Shown here: one piece after another, positions 1 to 7,310 of the stretch
Position numbering within the stretch: position 1 is the stretch's first letter
Layout of the letters: every line of letters begins with the position of its first letter
Source: Desulfovibrio sp. UIB00
GTDB taxonomy: Bacteria; Desulfobacterota; Desulfovibrionia; Desulfovibrionales; Desulfovibrionaceae
DNA length: 64,000 bases
Reading direction: 5' to 3'
Assembly: GCF_022508225.1 (NCBI RefSeq)
Contig: NZ_JAETXJ010000001.1
Location: forward strand, 1-64,000
Translations under genes and position numbers: made by a program
Notes under the pieces: model-generated
Seen by the model: the letters and a program-made list of their open reading frames with translations, nothing else
The model's database searches: none
Told to the model about the DNA's origin: nothing

Positions 1-678
1 CACGCAGCCGTTGGGGCAACCGTCGAACTTGAACTTGAACTTGTAGGGGAAGGCGGGACGGTGCAGTTCGTCCTGATAGTCCATGGTCAGCGTGTAGCAC
101 ATGTCCTGCGTGTTGTAGCAGGCATATTCACAGCGCGACTGACCAAGGCAGGCTTCAGGCGTACGCAGGTTGGAGCCGGAACCACCCAGGTCGACGTTCA
201 TCTTGTGGGTCAGTTCGTGGAAGATTTCTTCCAGCTGGGGGGTCTGGGTACCGAGCAGCACGATGTCACCGGTGGAGCCGTGCATGTTGGTCAGACCGGA
301 ACCACGCAGATCCCAAATATCGCACAGGTCGCGCAGGAACTTGCTGTGGTAGTACTTGCCGGAAGGCTGCGCCACACGCATGGTGTGGAAGTGCGCCACG
401 CCGGGGAACATTTCGGGCTGGTCGCAGTAACGGCCGATAACGCCGCCGCCGTAACCAAACACACCCACGATGCCGCCGTGCTTCCAGTGTGTTTCCATTT
501 CGTTGTAGGAAAGCTCAAGCACACCCAGAAGGTCTTCAGGGCAGTCCACAGGGATCTGATAATCAAGACCCTTGGGATTCTGGGCCCGAGAGGCCGCCTC
601 CTGTTTGATGTCGGACACAAAGCTCGGCCAAGGGCCGCTTTCAAGCTGGTCCAACAAGGGGGTTGCATGTTTCGCCAT
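1..678 (-). CDS. dsrA: Dissimilatory sulfite reductase alpha subunit (partial)
   Basis: DsrA forms the alpha2beta2 siroheme enzyme that reduces sulfite in the last step of dissimilatory sulfate reduction in the cytoplasm. The window holds the first 226 codons; the rest lies past the left edge. The protein begins MAKHATPLLDQ. The siroheme/[4Fe-4S] cysteines are all present: Cys177 and Cys183 in ACLGQSRC, and Cys221 and Cys225 in GCPNGC, at the same numbering as known Desulfovibrio DsrA. The start at 678 is chosen because a GGAGGT lies six bases upstream; an in-frame ATG at 684 would abut that site directly. dsrB should follow outside the window. The long upstream region points to a promoter of its own. 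Confidence 0.97.
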   Translation of the reverse strand, partial: MAKHATPLLDQLESGPWPSFVSDIKQEAASRAQNPKGLDYQIPVDCPEDLLGVLELSYNEMETHWKHGGIVGVFGYGGGVIGRYCDQPEMFPGVAHFHTMRVAQPSGKYYHSKFLRDLCDIWDLRGSGLTNMHGSTGDIVLLGTQTPQLEEIFHELTHKMNVDLGGSGSNLRTPEACLGQSRCEYACYNTQDMCYTLTMDYQDELHRPAFPYKFKFKFDGCPNGCV

Positions 679-1077
679 TGCCATACCTCCACATGGTTTG
701 TTTGTATCACGCGCTTGCGTGACGTGCCGGTCAACTGCGGCGATCCGGTGCGGCAATCCGGGGTACAGGCGCGAAATCGCTGCCCGTGCATGGCGGGATA
801 CTCCCCCCAGCACACGCATGAAGGTAAAACCTGCATGCGCCCGCCCCGTAAAATCGGGACGCCCCAAGGGATCGCGGATAACGGACGTGCAAGGGCCACC
901 GACCGTCAGGCCGCAACGCGGTCAAAACACTGATTAGCCCATTTTCCACTTAATGACAACCGGGGCGGCATGATATACGCAAAAGGCGCAAGAATACCCG
1001 GCGATCAAGGCTTTGCGACACAATGCACGTGAGCACAGCATGCCAAAATCATTACTTTAGGCGAGGCGCGGAGGCAT

Positions 1078-1093
1078 TTTTTTACGTAAAAAA
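1078..1093. promoter_or_regulatory. 16-bp AT-rich palindrome
   Basis: TTTTTTACGTAAAAAA is a perfect palindrome about 50 bases upstream of the -35 box of the plus-strand promoter. It could be a regulator site or a bent-DNA element. Its function is not known. Confidence 0.35.
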
Positions 1094-1112
1094 GCAACTT
1101 TTTTCTTAAATA

Positions 1113-1130
1113 TTGTACTATTTTTCACAA
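1113..1130. promoter_or_regulatory. Candidate Rex operator
   Basis: TTGTACTATTTTTCACAA matches the Rex consensus as I recall it (TTGTGAAATATTTCACAA) at 14 of 18 positions; the right half TTTCACAA is intact. Rex is an NADH/NAD+ sensing repressor reported to control energy and sulfate-reduction genes in Desulfovibrionales. The site is 15 bases upstream of the plus-strand -35 box and about 435 bases from dsrA, so which gene it serves is unclear. Confidence 0.35.
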
Positions 1131-1145
1131 CAATGCCGCACAGCC

Positions 1146-1174
1146 TTGGCAAAGTGCTTTCTTGCGCGTATGAT
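1146..1174 (+). promoter_or_regulatory. Sigma-70 promoter for the 1248-3213 operon
   Basis: TTGGCA (1146-1151), a 17-base spacer and TATGAT (1169-1174) give five of six matches in each box at the ideal spacing. Transcription should start near 1181, ahead of either candidate start codon of the first gene. Confidence 0.6.
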
Positions 1175-1247
1175 CAAAATGGAATGTGCGGATGCGCCGC
1201 ACCAACAAAGGCCTCGCATGGCCATATCCGCAAGGGTTAGCATTATA

Positions 1248-1517
1248 ATGAAAGACGAACTTGGACTGTACTATCACCCGCAGGCGGGCAATGCCCTTTC
1301 GCGCGTCTACGTGCGCCGCGGGCCTGACGGCGAGGTTGAATTTCGCCTCTGGCGCGCCGACCATCCCGAAGTGTGGGAACGTCACCCATGGCTGAGCATG
1401 GCTGTGGTGCGCAGTGCCGCGCGCATGTATCAGCAAGAACGCAATGCCGACTCTGACCCCCTGCTGCTGTACGACATCGCCGTGGCCCGTGCCCTTCTCC
1501 AGGAGGACGAAGCGTGA
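1248..1517 (+). CDS. Uncharacterised small protein
   Basis: An 89-residue soluble protein that I do not recognise. It begins MKDELGLYYHP and has no signal peptide or membrane segment. Its charged, Trp-containing sequence (FRLWRADHPEVWERHPWL) suggests a small folded domain. It is the first gene of an operon: the next gene starts at an overlapping GTGA, and a good AGGAGG lies at its end. An in-frame ATG at 1218 would add ten residues and has an AAAGG upstream; I prefer 1248 because the extra residues look non-conserved. The sigma-70 promoter at 1146-1174 fits either choice. Coding is supported by the tight coupling to the genes that follow. Confidence 0.7.
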   Translation: MKDELGLYYHPQAGNALSRVYVRRGPDGEVEFRLWRADHPEVWERHPWLSMAVVRSAARMYQQERNADSDPLLLYDIAVARALLQEDEA

Positions 1518-2512
1518 ACGGACGCTGGCTGCTGGCCAACCGCGATTTTCTCGTGCGCGATCTGGTGCGCGACTATTGCACTGTTTACAGCCTGCTGGCC
1601 GACCAACGCCGCCGCTTTGACGTGGACGGAGCCGTTTCTTACACGGCCTTGCGCGACCTTTTGGGCGAGGCCATGCGCAAGGGCGTTTTCTGGCGGCTCA
1701 AGGATACGGCCCATCACCTTTTCCGCAACAGCCCCGGCATAGAGGCCATGGCCCCCGGCGGCATGCCGCCGCTGGAGCTGCTTTTGCCGGAAGAACCCGC
1801 CGATGACAACGGCAATACTGCAGAGATGGCGCAGATCACTGCCCTGCGCCGCCATGCGGACAATGTGCTGCCCGGTGGCGCTCATGCCCAGAAGGCTTTT
1901 GAAACTCTCATTGACTGGTGCATCGGCTATGCCTTTCACGAATGCGCCAAACTGAAGGAAGACGCCTTTCAGGGCCAGCACTACGCCAATCGTCTTATAC
2001 AAATTTCGCGCAGGCCCGGGGTCACGGCAGACATGTACAACCCCTTGCGCGGCCTTGGCGGCCAAACTTCTGAAAGCTCCTCACGCGAACTGTCGCGCAT
2101 CATGCACGTTCTGGCCCACGGGCTGCGGCTTCTCACGAGCTATCTGGCGGTCGAACGGCACAACGCCCATCTGGCGCGCTGGCTTGCCACCGAGGAAGAC
2201 TTTGCCCGCCAGGTCTTTGGCGCAGGTTACGAGCACCTTCTGGCTTCGCTCTTCGGCAATGACAGGGAGCGCCTCTACCTTCTGGCTGCCAGGGATTTTC
2301 TCAATGCTGGCCGCCGCAACCCTGCGCTGGCCCTGCTCGCCCGAGCACGCGATCGTGGCAGTCTGGGGCAGGAAGGCCTTGCCCTGCTGCATGAACTGGA
2401 ATGCGCCGCCGCGTCTGAGGCCGACTGTTCCGGCCTGTGCGCCGCCTGCGGCAAAAAGAACACACTCCCCTGCCTGCCCTATCTGAGCGGTCAGGGGCGC
2501 GGATGTGCATGA
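1514..2512 (+). CDS. Uncharacterised protein with Cys-rich C-terminus
   Basis: A 332-residue, mostly helical soluble protein of unknown function. It starts at a GTG overlapping the previous stop (GTGA), with AGGAGG seven bases upstream. The C-terminal part is Ala/Leu-rich and repeat-like (about residues 240-300). The tail carries C-X3-C-X2-C-X7-C (CSGLCAACGKKNTLPC), which could bind zinc or an Fe-S cluster. It is translationally coupled at both ends, its stop overlapping the rlpA start (ATGA), so it may act in the cell-envelope process served by RlpA. I see no catalytic motif. Confidence 0.75.
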   Translation: MNGRWLLANRDFLVRDLVRDYCTVYSLLADQRRRFDVDGAVSYTALRDLLGEAMRKGVFWRLKDTAHHLFRNSPGIEAMAPGGMPPLELLLPEEPADDNGNTAEMAQITALRRHADNVLPGGAHAQKAFETLIDWCIGYAFHECAKLKEDAFQGQHYANRLIQISRRPGVTADMYNPLRGLGGQTSESSSRELSRIMHVLAHGLRLLTSYLAVERHNAHLARWLATEEDFARQVFGAGYEHLLASLFGNDRERLYLLAARDFLNAGRRNPALALLARARDRGSLGQEGLALLHELECAAASEADCSGLCAACGKKNTLPCLPYLSGQGRGCA

Positions 2513-3213
2513 CGGTCAGACCGCTCCTTGTTTTTCTTGTTGCCCTGCTTTGCGCCGCGCTTTTGAGTGGCTGCGGTTCACGCTCCTGGCGTAAGGGCGG
2601 GGTTCCCGGCAGCCGCCCTTATACAGTGCGCGGCAAGACTTACTATCCCCTCAAGTCAGCCAACGGTTTTGTGGAAGAAGGCACGGCCTCATGGTACGGG
2701 CCCGGGTTCCACGGCAAAACTACGGCCAATGGCGAGACCTACAATCAGTACGCCATGACGGCGGCCCACAAGCTGCTGCCGCTGGGCACCAAGGTACGCG
2801 TCACCCATATGGGCAGCGGGCGCTCCATCATTGTGCGCGTCAACGACCGTGGGCCTTTTGTGGACGACCGAGTCATTGACCTCTCCCGCGCTGCGGCCAG
2901 CCGCCTGAATATCCTTGGCCCCGGAACGGCGCGGGTGCGCATTCAAAGTATGGGCGGCGTTGAACGCATGAAAGAAGACGGCGACCTCACCGGGGCTTTT
3001 TATGTGCAGGTTGGGGCATTTGCCGACAGAGTGAACGCCGACAACCTCATCAATATCCTTTCCCAGACCGGCAAACGCGGACGCCTCATATACGGCAGCA
3101 ACAACATGTGGAATGTGCAGGTGGGGCCGTGGCCCGATTCTTTCGGAGCGCAGCAAGAGCTTGATATTTTCCGCGCCATGTATCCCGGCGCTTTTGTAGT
3201 GGGCGACAATTAG
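2509..3213 (+). CDS. rlpA: RlpA-like septal ring lipoprotein
   Basis: RlpA proteins are outer-membrane lipoproteins; characterised members are lytic transglycosylases acting on denuded glycan strands at the septum. This 234-residue protein has a lipoprotein signal with lipobox LLSGC (lipidated Cys22). A double-psi beta-barrel domain at about residues 50-140 shows the hallmark stretches EEGTASWYGPGFHGKTTANGE and VRVNDRGPFV and DLSRAAA. A SPOR domain, which binds denuded peptidoglycan, fills the C-terminus from about residue 163. The ATG at 2509 overlaps the upstream stop (ATGA); an in-frame ATG at 2503 is possible. The TAG stop lies inside the terminal repeat of the element at 3210-3359, so the present C-terminus may have been set by that insertion. 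Confidence 0.92.
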   Translation: MTVRPLLVFLVALLCAALLSGCGSRSWRKGGVPGSRPYTVRGKTYYPLKSANGFVEEGTASWYGPGFHGKTTANGETYNQYAMTAAHKLLPLGTKVRVTHMGSGRSIIVRVNDRGPFVDDRVIDLSRAAASRLNILGPGTARVRIQSMGGVERMKEDGDLTGAFYVQVGAFADRVNADNLINILSQTGKRGRLIYGSNNMWNVQVGPWPDSFGAQQELDIFRAMYPGAFVVGDN

Positions 3214-3359
3214 GGACAGTGTATAATTGTTCTTTTGCCCTCTGGCTGCGTCAGAAAGCCTTTTTTACTCCGGTCGAGTACTCTCATGTACACTCCTTCG
3301 TAAAAAAGGCTTATCTTCCTTGCCAGAGAACAAAAAAATCAATTATACATTGTCCCTAA
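3210..3359. repeat. MITE-like inverted-repeat element
   Basis: A 150-base element whose 20-base ends are inverted repeats with one mismatch: TTAGGGACAGTGTATAATTG at 3210-3229 and its complement at 3340-3359. Pairing continues inward (TTCTTTTGCCCTCTGGC against GCCAGAGAACAAAAAAATC, then AGCCTTTTTTAC against GTAAAAAAGGCT), so the whole element can fold into one long hairpin. ACAA flanks both ends (3206-3209 and 3360-3363), consistent with a target duplication. It contains no gene. Short non-coding elements like this are usually mobilised in trans by a transposase elsewhere. Confidence 0.75.
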
Positions 3360-3420
3360 ACAATTTTTGCGACAACCGCTCCTGCGCAGCTTTCAAATTA
3401 ACTCTAGTCTTGGACAACAA

Positions 3421-3444
3421 GAAACCCCGCTTGCGCGGGGTTTC
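3421..3444. terminator. Bidirectional terminator between rlpA and the epimerase gene
   Basis: GAAACCCCGC, loop TTGC, GCGGGGTTTC forms a perfect 10-bp stem between two convergent genes. T-rich sequence follows on the plus strand (TTTCATATTT) and the minus strand. Confidence 0.8.
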
Positions 3445-3468
3445 ATATTTCTGGAATGTGGCTGACTG

Positions 3469-4491
3469 CTACAGGTTGGCTGCGTACCAGTCGCCAGCAA
3501 GGCGCAGGCCCTGGCGCACGTCAAACTGGGGGCCGTAGCCCAGCAGCTTTTCCGCGCGGCTGATATCGGCAAGGGAGTGCCGCACATCGCCAGCACGGAA
3601 GTCGCGATGCACGCATTCGGCGCTCATGACTTCGGGCTTGTGGCGGGCCACTTCTTCCTTGATGAGGTCAAAAAGCTCATTCAGGGTGGTGCGCTGGCCA
3701 AAGGCCACGTTGTAAATCTTGTTGGTGGCTTCGCCCTGTGCAAAGCTGGCAAGCAGATTGGCCTGCACAACGTTGTCGATATAGCAGAAGTCGCGGCTGG
3801 TTTCGCCGTCGCCGTTCACAAAAACGGTTTCCTTCTTGATAAGGCTGGCGAACCACTGAGGAATAACAGCGGCATACGCGCCGTAAGGATCCTGACGCTG
3901 GCCGAACACGTTGAAATACCGCAGGCCAACACTGGAAAAGCCATAGCAGCGGTTGAACACGTCTGCATACAGTTCGTCCACGTACTTGGTGACAGCATAA
4001 GGGGAAAGCGGGCTGCCGATCTTGTCTTCCACCTTGGGCAGTTCGGGCGAATCACCGTAGGTGGAGGAAGACGCGGCGTACACAAAGCTCTTCACGCCCG
4101 CATCGCGCGCTGCCACAAGCATGTGCAGATAACCGGTGATATTGCAGCTGTTGGACAACAACGGGTCGTCAATGGAACGCGGCACAGAACCAAGGGCCGC
4201 TTCGTGCAGAACATGCTGCACACCCTTGCAGGCGGCGTGGCAGGTGTCGATATCGCGAATGTCGCCTTCGATGAAGCTAAACCGACTCCACGCTTCTGGG
4301 CCAACGATGTCGCGCACCATGTCCAGATTTTTCTGGTAGCCGGTAAGAAAGTTGTCCAGACCAACCACGGTCTGCCCAAGTTTCAGCAGATGTTCCAGCA
4401 GGTTGGAGCCAATAAAGCCCGCAACGCCGGTGATAAGCCAACGCGAAGGCTGGGCAGTCATGGATTTGGTAAGATCGGAATACGCGCTCAT
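3469..4491 (-). CDS. wbpP: UDP-N-acetylglucosamine 4-epimerase (WbpP/TviC type)
   Basis: An extended short-chain dehydrogenase of 340 residues that interconverts UDP-GlcNAc and UDP-GalNAc for surface polysaccharide. The NAD site GVAGFIGS is at residues 22-29, the serine of the active site is in AASSSTYG (139-146), and the catalytic pair is Tyr165/Lys169 in YAVTK. Long stretches closely match Pseudomonas WbpP as I recall it, including [25 protein letters not shown] and [12 protein letters not shown]. The gene stands alone on the minus strand, divergent from the glycosyltransferase at 4718, and shares a terminator with rlpA. Substrate choice between acetylated and non-acetylated sugars is inferred from the WbpP likeness. 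Confidence 0.92.
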   Translation of the reverse strand: MSAYSDLTKSMTAQPSRWLITGVAGFIGSNLLEHLLKLGQTVVGLDNFLTGYQKNLDMVRDIVGPEAWSRFSFIEGDIRDIDTCHAACKGVQHVLHEAALGSVPRSIDDPLLSNSCNITGYLHMLVAARDAGVKSFVYAASSSTYGDSPELPKVEDKIGSPLSPYAVTKYVDELYADVFNRCYGFSSVGLRYFNVFGQRQDPYGAYAAVIPQWFASLIKKETVFVNGDGETSRDFCYIDNVVQANLLASFAQGEATNKIYNVAFGQRTTLNELFDLIKEEVARHKPEVMSAECVHRDFRAGDVRHSLADISRAEKLLGYGPQFDVRQGLRLAGDWYAANL

Positions 4492-4631
4492 TTTTGCGTC
4501 CTGTTTTCAGATTTCCGGCCTGCGCCAAGGCATACTCCCGGGCAGCAGAACCATCCCTCTTTTACCCTGTAGCAGCGCGACTGTAAAGCCGCAGCGGCCT
4601 GCGCCGCCTATATATGCAAAAGCTTCTCCCC

Positions 4632-4660
4632 TTTTCATAACACGGTTGTAGTGCTATAGG
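4632..4660 (+). promoter_or_regulatory. Possible promoter for the glycan operon
   Basis: TTTTCA (4632-4637), 17 bases and TATAGG (4655-4660) give four of six matches in each box at ideal spacing, about 60 bases before the GT4 start. Confidence 0.35.
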
Positions 4661-4717
4661 CTTGCGCATGCGACACAAGCCCGCAGGGCAAGCGCCGAAC
4701 AAGGGAGAGCGCCGAGC

Positions 4718-5875
4718 ATGAAGATCATTGTTCTGGGCAACCAGACCAAAGCCATGAGCAACTTCTGGAGTGTATTGATCCGGCACATGCGCAAGGCCGG
4801 GCACGAGGTAGTTTGCTGCGCCCCGCCAGGCGATGCCGATGCTGAAGCAGCACTGGCCGCTCAGGGCGCGCGCCTGCGACACTATTCGCTGGACAGAAAG
4901 GGGTTGAACCCCCTGAGCGACCTGCGCACCACGCGTGAGCTGTTCCGCCTTTTCAGGGACGAAAAGCCGGACCTGCTTTTCGCCTCCACCATCAAGCCTG
5001 TGATCTACGGCTGCATGGCGGCGAGAGCGGCTGGGGTTCCCCACGTTTATGCCACCATCACCGGCCTTGGTTATGCCTTTGAGGCTGATTCCTTCTTCAA
5101 GAAATGCGTCAACCTTCTGGGCCGCCTGCTCTACCGCGTGGCGCTTTCGGGCGCGGAAGGCGTTTTTTTTCAGAATCAGGACGACATACAGGTTTTCCGC
5201 CAATCGGGCATCCTCGGGCGCAATGCGCGCGTGCTTACGGCGCGCGGCACCGGAGTGGATACCAAGCGCTTTGCCCCCAGCCCTTTCCCCAACTATTCCG
5301 CCGATGGCCGTCTGAGCGGTTCGCCCGTTTTTCTGCTGGTGGCGCGGCTGCTTGAAGCCAAGGGTTTGCCGGAATATGCTGAAGCCGCACGGTTGCTCAA
5401 GGCCCGGTACCCTGATGCCCGCTTTCAGGTGCTCGGCCCGCCGGAAAAAGGCCTTGGCAGCGTGAGCATGGAACAGATGGATGCATGGCAGAATCAGGGC
5501 TGCATAGAATACCTTGGTGAAACACGCGATGTACGCCCCTATGTGGCTGCCGCCCATGTGCTTGTGCTGCCCTCTTGGCGTGAGGGAACACCGACCTCTA
5601 TTATGGAGGGAATGAGCATGGGCCGCCCCGCAGTGGTCACTGACGCCCCCGGCTGCCGCGAGGTTGTGCGCAACGGCGTCAACGGCTATCTTGTGCCGAT
5701 ACGCAACCCGCAGGCGCTGGCAGGCGCCATGGAATCCTTTATCACCAACCCTGAAAGCATTGCCCGCATGGGACAGGCCGGGCGCGAACTGGCCCTGAGT
5801 GAATTTGACGCAGAAAAAGTGGCAGCGCGCATTCTTGTAGACATGCGTGCGCCCGCCATTGAGGATACCCTATGA
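4718..5875 (+). CDS. Glycosyltransferase family 4
   Basis: A 385-residue GT-B fold transferase, probably adding a sugar to a lipid-linked glycan on the inner face of the membrane. The N-terminal half has STIKPVIYGCMAARAAGVP and TITGLGYAF, typical of the PglA/CapM-like group. The C-terminal half has VARLLEAKGLPEYAEAA for the donor domain and the E-X7-E type motif in REGTPTSIMEGMSMGRP. An AGGGAG lies nine bases before the ATG. Its stop overlaps the start of the next gene (ATGA), so it is coupled to the initiating phosphoglycosyltransferase. Together with the epimerase nearby this suggests a GalNAc-containing glycan; the exact donor and acceptor cannot be read. Confidence 0.9.
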   Translation: MKIIVLGNQTKAMSNFWSVLIRHMRKAGHEVVCCAPPGDADAEAALAAQGARLRHYSLDRKGLNPLSDLRTTRELFRLFRDEKPDLLFASTIKPVIYGCMAARAAGVPHVYATITGLGYAFEADSFFKKCVNLLGRLLYRVALSGAEGVFFQNQDDIQVFRQSGILGRNARVLTARGTGVDTKRFAPSPFPNYSADGRLSGSPVFLLVARLLEAKGLPEYAEAARLLKARYPDARFQVLGPPEKGLGSVSMEQMDAWQNQGCIEYLGETRDVRPYVAAAHVLVLPSWREGTPTSIMEGMSMGRPAVVTDAPGCREVVRNGVNGYLVPIRNPQALAGAMESFITNPESIARMGQAGRELALSEFDAEKVAARILVDMRAPAIEDTL

Positions 5876-7221
5876 TAAGCACATACCGCATGGCCATGAT
5901 GCAGGTTCTGGATCTGATATGCATTTTGCTGGCTCTCAGCATTTCCGGCTTTCTGACGGTCGAATCCGATCTGAGCATTTTTCACGACTATACGGGCGCT
6001 ACGCTCTTTACCATCTTCTTTTACATGCTCTTTTTTTACATCCTTGATGCGTACAGCGTTGGCAACGAGGACTTCAAGGAAACCGTGGGGCGTGTGCTGG
6101 TAGCCTGCCTGCTAGGCATTGTCTCTTCGGCTACCGCATCCTATGCCTTTCAGCACTGGCGTTTTGACCGCGAAACCGTGGCCATGCTTTTTGCCCTTTC
6201 ACTGGCCTTTTCACTGGGCTGGCGCTGGATTTACCACCTCAATGCCGAAAGGCTCACCCATCCGCTGCGCATTTTGCTGGTAGGGGTGGACCGCGCGGGC
6301 AAGGTGCGCCAGTTGCTGGCAGAGGGCCTGCCCAAGGCCGAGATTCTTGGCTATGTCGGCGAGCGCGATCAGGGGCCGGATGCCGGGCCCTGCCTTGGTG
6401 CCCCCTTCATGGCACTGGACATTGCCAAAGAAAAACAGGCGACCATGATCCTGTTGCTGCCTGACGCGCCCATTGACGACGACATCGCCCATGATCTGCT
6501 GGAAGCAAAGTTGCGCGGCAGCATGGTGGTGGATATCCGCAGTTTTTACGAGCACGTGGTGCAGCGCCTGCCACTCTCGCAGATCAACGATGAGTGGCTG
6601 TTGCAGACCGAAGGCTTTTCGCTGAACACGCGCGGCTCGTTGCGCAGGCTCAAGCGCGCCCTCGATGTGCTGATTTCATTGCTCCTGCTCATTCCCGCAG
6701 CACCCATCATGCTGCTGACCGCCATTGTGGTACGGCTGGAATCGCCCGGCCCGGTCATTTACAAACAGGATCGCGTGGGCCTTTTTGAAAAGGAATTTAC
6801 GGTCTACAAGTTCCGCTCCATGCGCGCCGATGCTGAAAAGAACGGAGCCGTATGGGCCAGCGCCCATGATGCGCGCGTGACAAGGTTCGGCAAGTTCATC
6901 CGCAAGGTGCGCATAGACGAACTGCCCCAGATATGGAACATTCTGAAGGGCGACATGAGCTTCATCGGCCCGCGCCCCGAGCGTATGGCCTTTGTGACCA
7001 AGCTCAAGGAAACCATCCCCTACTACAGCCTGCGGCATACGGTTAAACCCGGTCTCACCGGCTGGGCGCAGGTGTGCTATCCCTACGGCGCGTCAGAAGA
7101 CGATGCCCGCCGCAAACTGGAATACGACCTGTATTACATCAAGAACATGTCCATTCTCCTGGATATAAATATCGTGTTCAAGACGGTCGGCGTTGTGCTC
7201 TTCCCTAAGGGAGCACGATAG
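5872..7221 (+). CDS. Polyprenyl glycosylphosphotransferase (exopolysaccharide type)
   Basis: A 449-residue membrane enzyme that starts glycan assembly by moving a sugar-1-phosphate to undecaprenyl phosphate. The N-terminal part has about four membrane helices (residues 5-125) followed by a Rossmann-like middle domain. The catalytic Bac_transf domain runs from about residue 262 to the end, with a re-entrant helix, then KFRSMRADAEKNGAVWA, RKVRIDELPQIWNILKGDMS and FIGPRPER. The tail TGWAQVCYPYGASEDDA matches the TIGR03013 type, often found with PEP-CTERM or EPS loci. The start overlaps the previous gene (ATGA). A strong terminator follows, closing this two-gene operon. Confidence 0.92.
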   Translation: MISTYRMAMMQVLDLICILLALSISGFLTVESDLSIFHDYTGATLFTIFFYMLFFYILDAYSVGNEDFKETVGRVLVACLLGIVSSATASYAFQHWRFDRETVAMLFALSLAFSLGWRWIYHLNAERLTHPLRILLVGVDRAGKVRQLLAEGLPKAEILGYVGERDQGPDAGPCLGAPFMALDIAKEKQATMILLLPDAPIDDDIAHDLLEAKLRGSMVVDIRSFYEHVVQRLPLSQINDEWLLQTEGFSLNTRGSLRRLKRALDVLISLLLLIPAAPIMLLTAIVVRLESPGPVIYKQDRVGLFEKEFTVYKFRSMRADAEKNGAVWASAHDARVTRFGKFIRKVRIDELPQIWNILKGDMSFIGPRPERMAFVTKLKETIPYYSLRHTVKPGLTGWAQVCYPYGASEDDARRKLEYDLYYIKNMSILLDINIVFKTVGVVLFPKGAR

Positions 7222-7255
7222 TCCGAGACTGAAAGCGCATAGCAACTAAAATGAC

Positions 7256-7289
7256 AAAAGCCCCGCTGGATAATCCTGCGGGGCTTTTT
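7256..7289 (+). terminator. Rho-independent terminator after the glycan operon
   Basis: AAAAGCCCCGC, an 11-base loop and GCGGGGCTTTTT form an 11-bp stem with a T run. It may also serve the convergent GGDEF-EAL gene. Confidence 0.85.
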
Positions 7290-7310
7290 ACGACCTTGAA
7301 AAAAGGGGAA

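Larger units (their letters stand above)
679..1247. other. Divergent intergenic region between dsrA and the 1248 operon
   Basis: No convincing gene is seen; short open frames here lack family resemblance and ribosome sites. A short hairpin (TCACGC, loop GCTT, GCGTGA) at 707-722 would sit in the dsrA leader. An AT-rich block at 1075-1130 holds a palindrome and a Rex-like site, both listed separately, followed by the plus-strand promoter. I could not find a convincing sigma-70 promoter for dsrA. Confidence 0.6.

Noticed and set aside
291-937. Several open frames in the dsrA start region
   Set aside because: They overlap dsrA or its leader and look like GC-rich noise with Arg/Pro/Ala-rich products.
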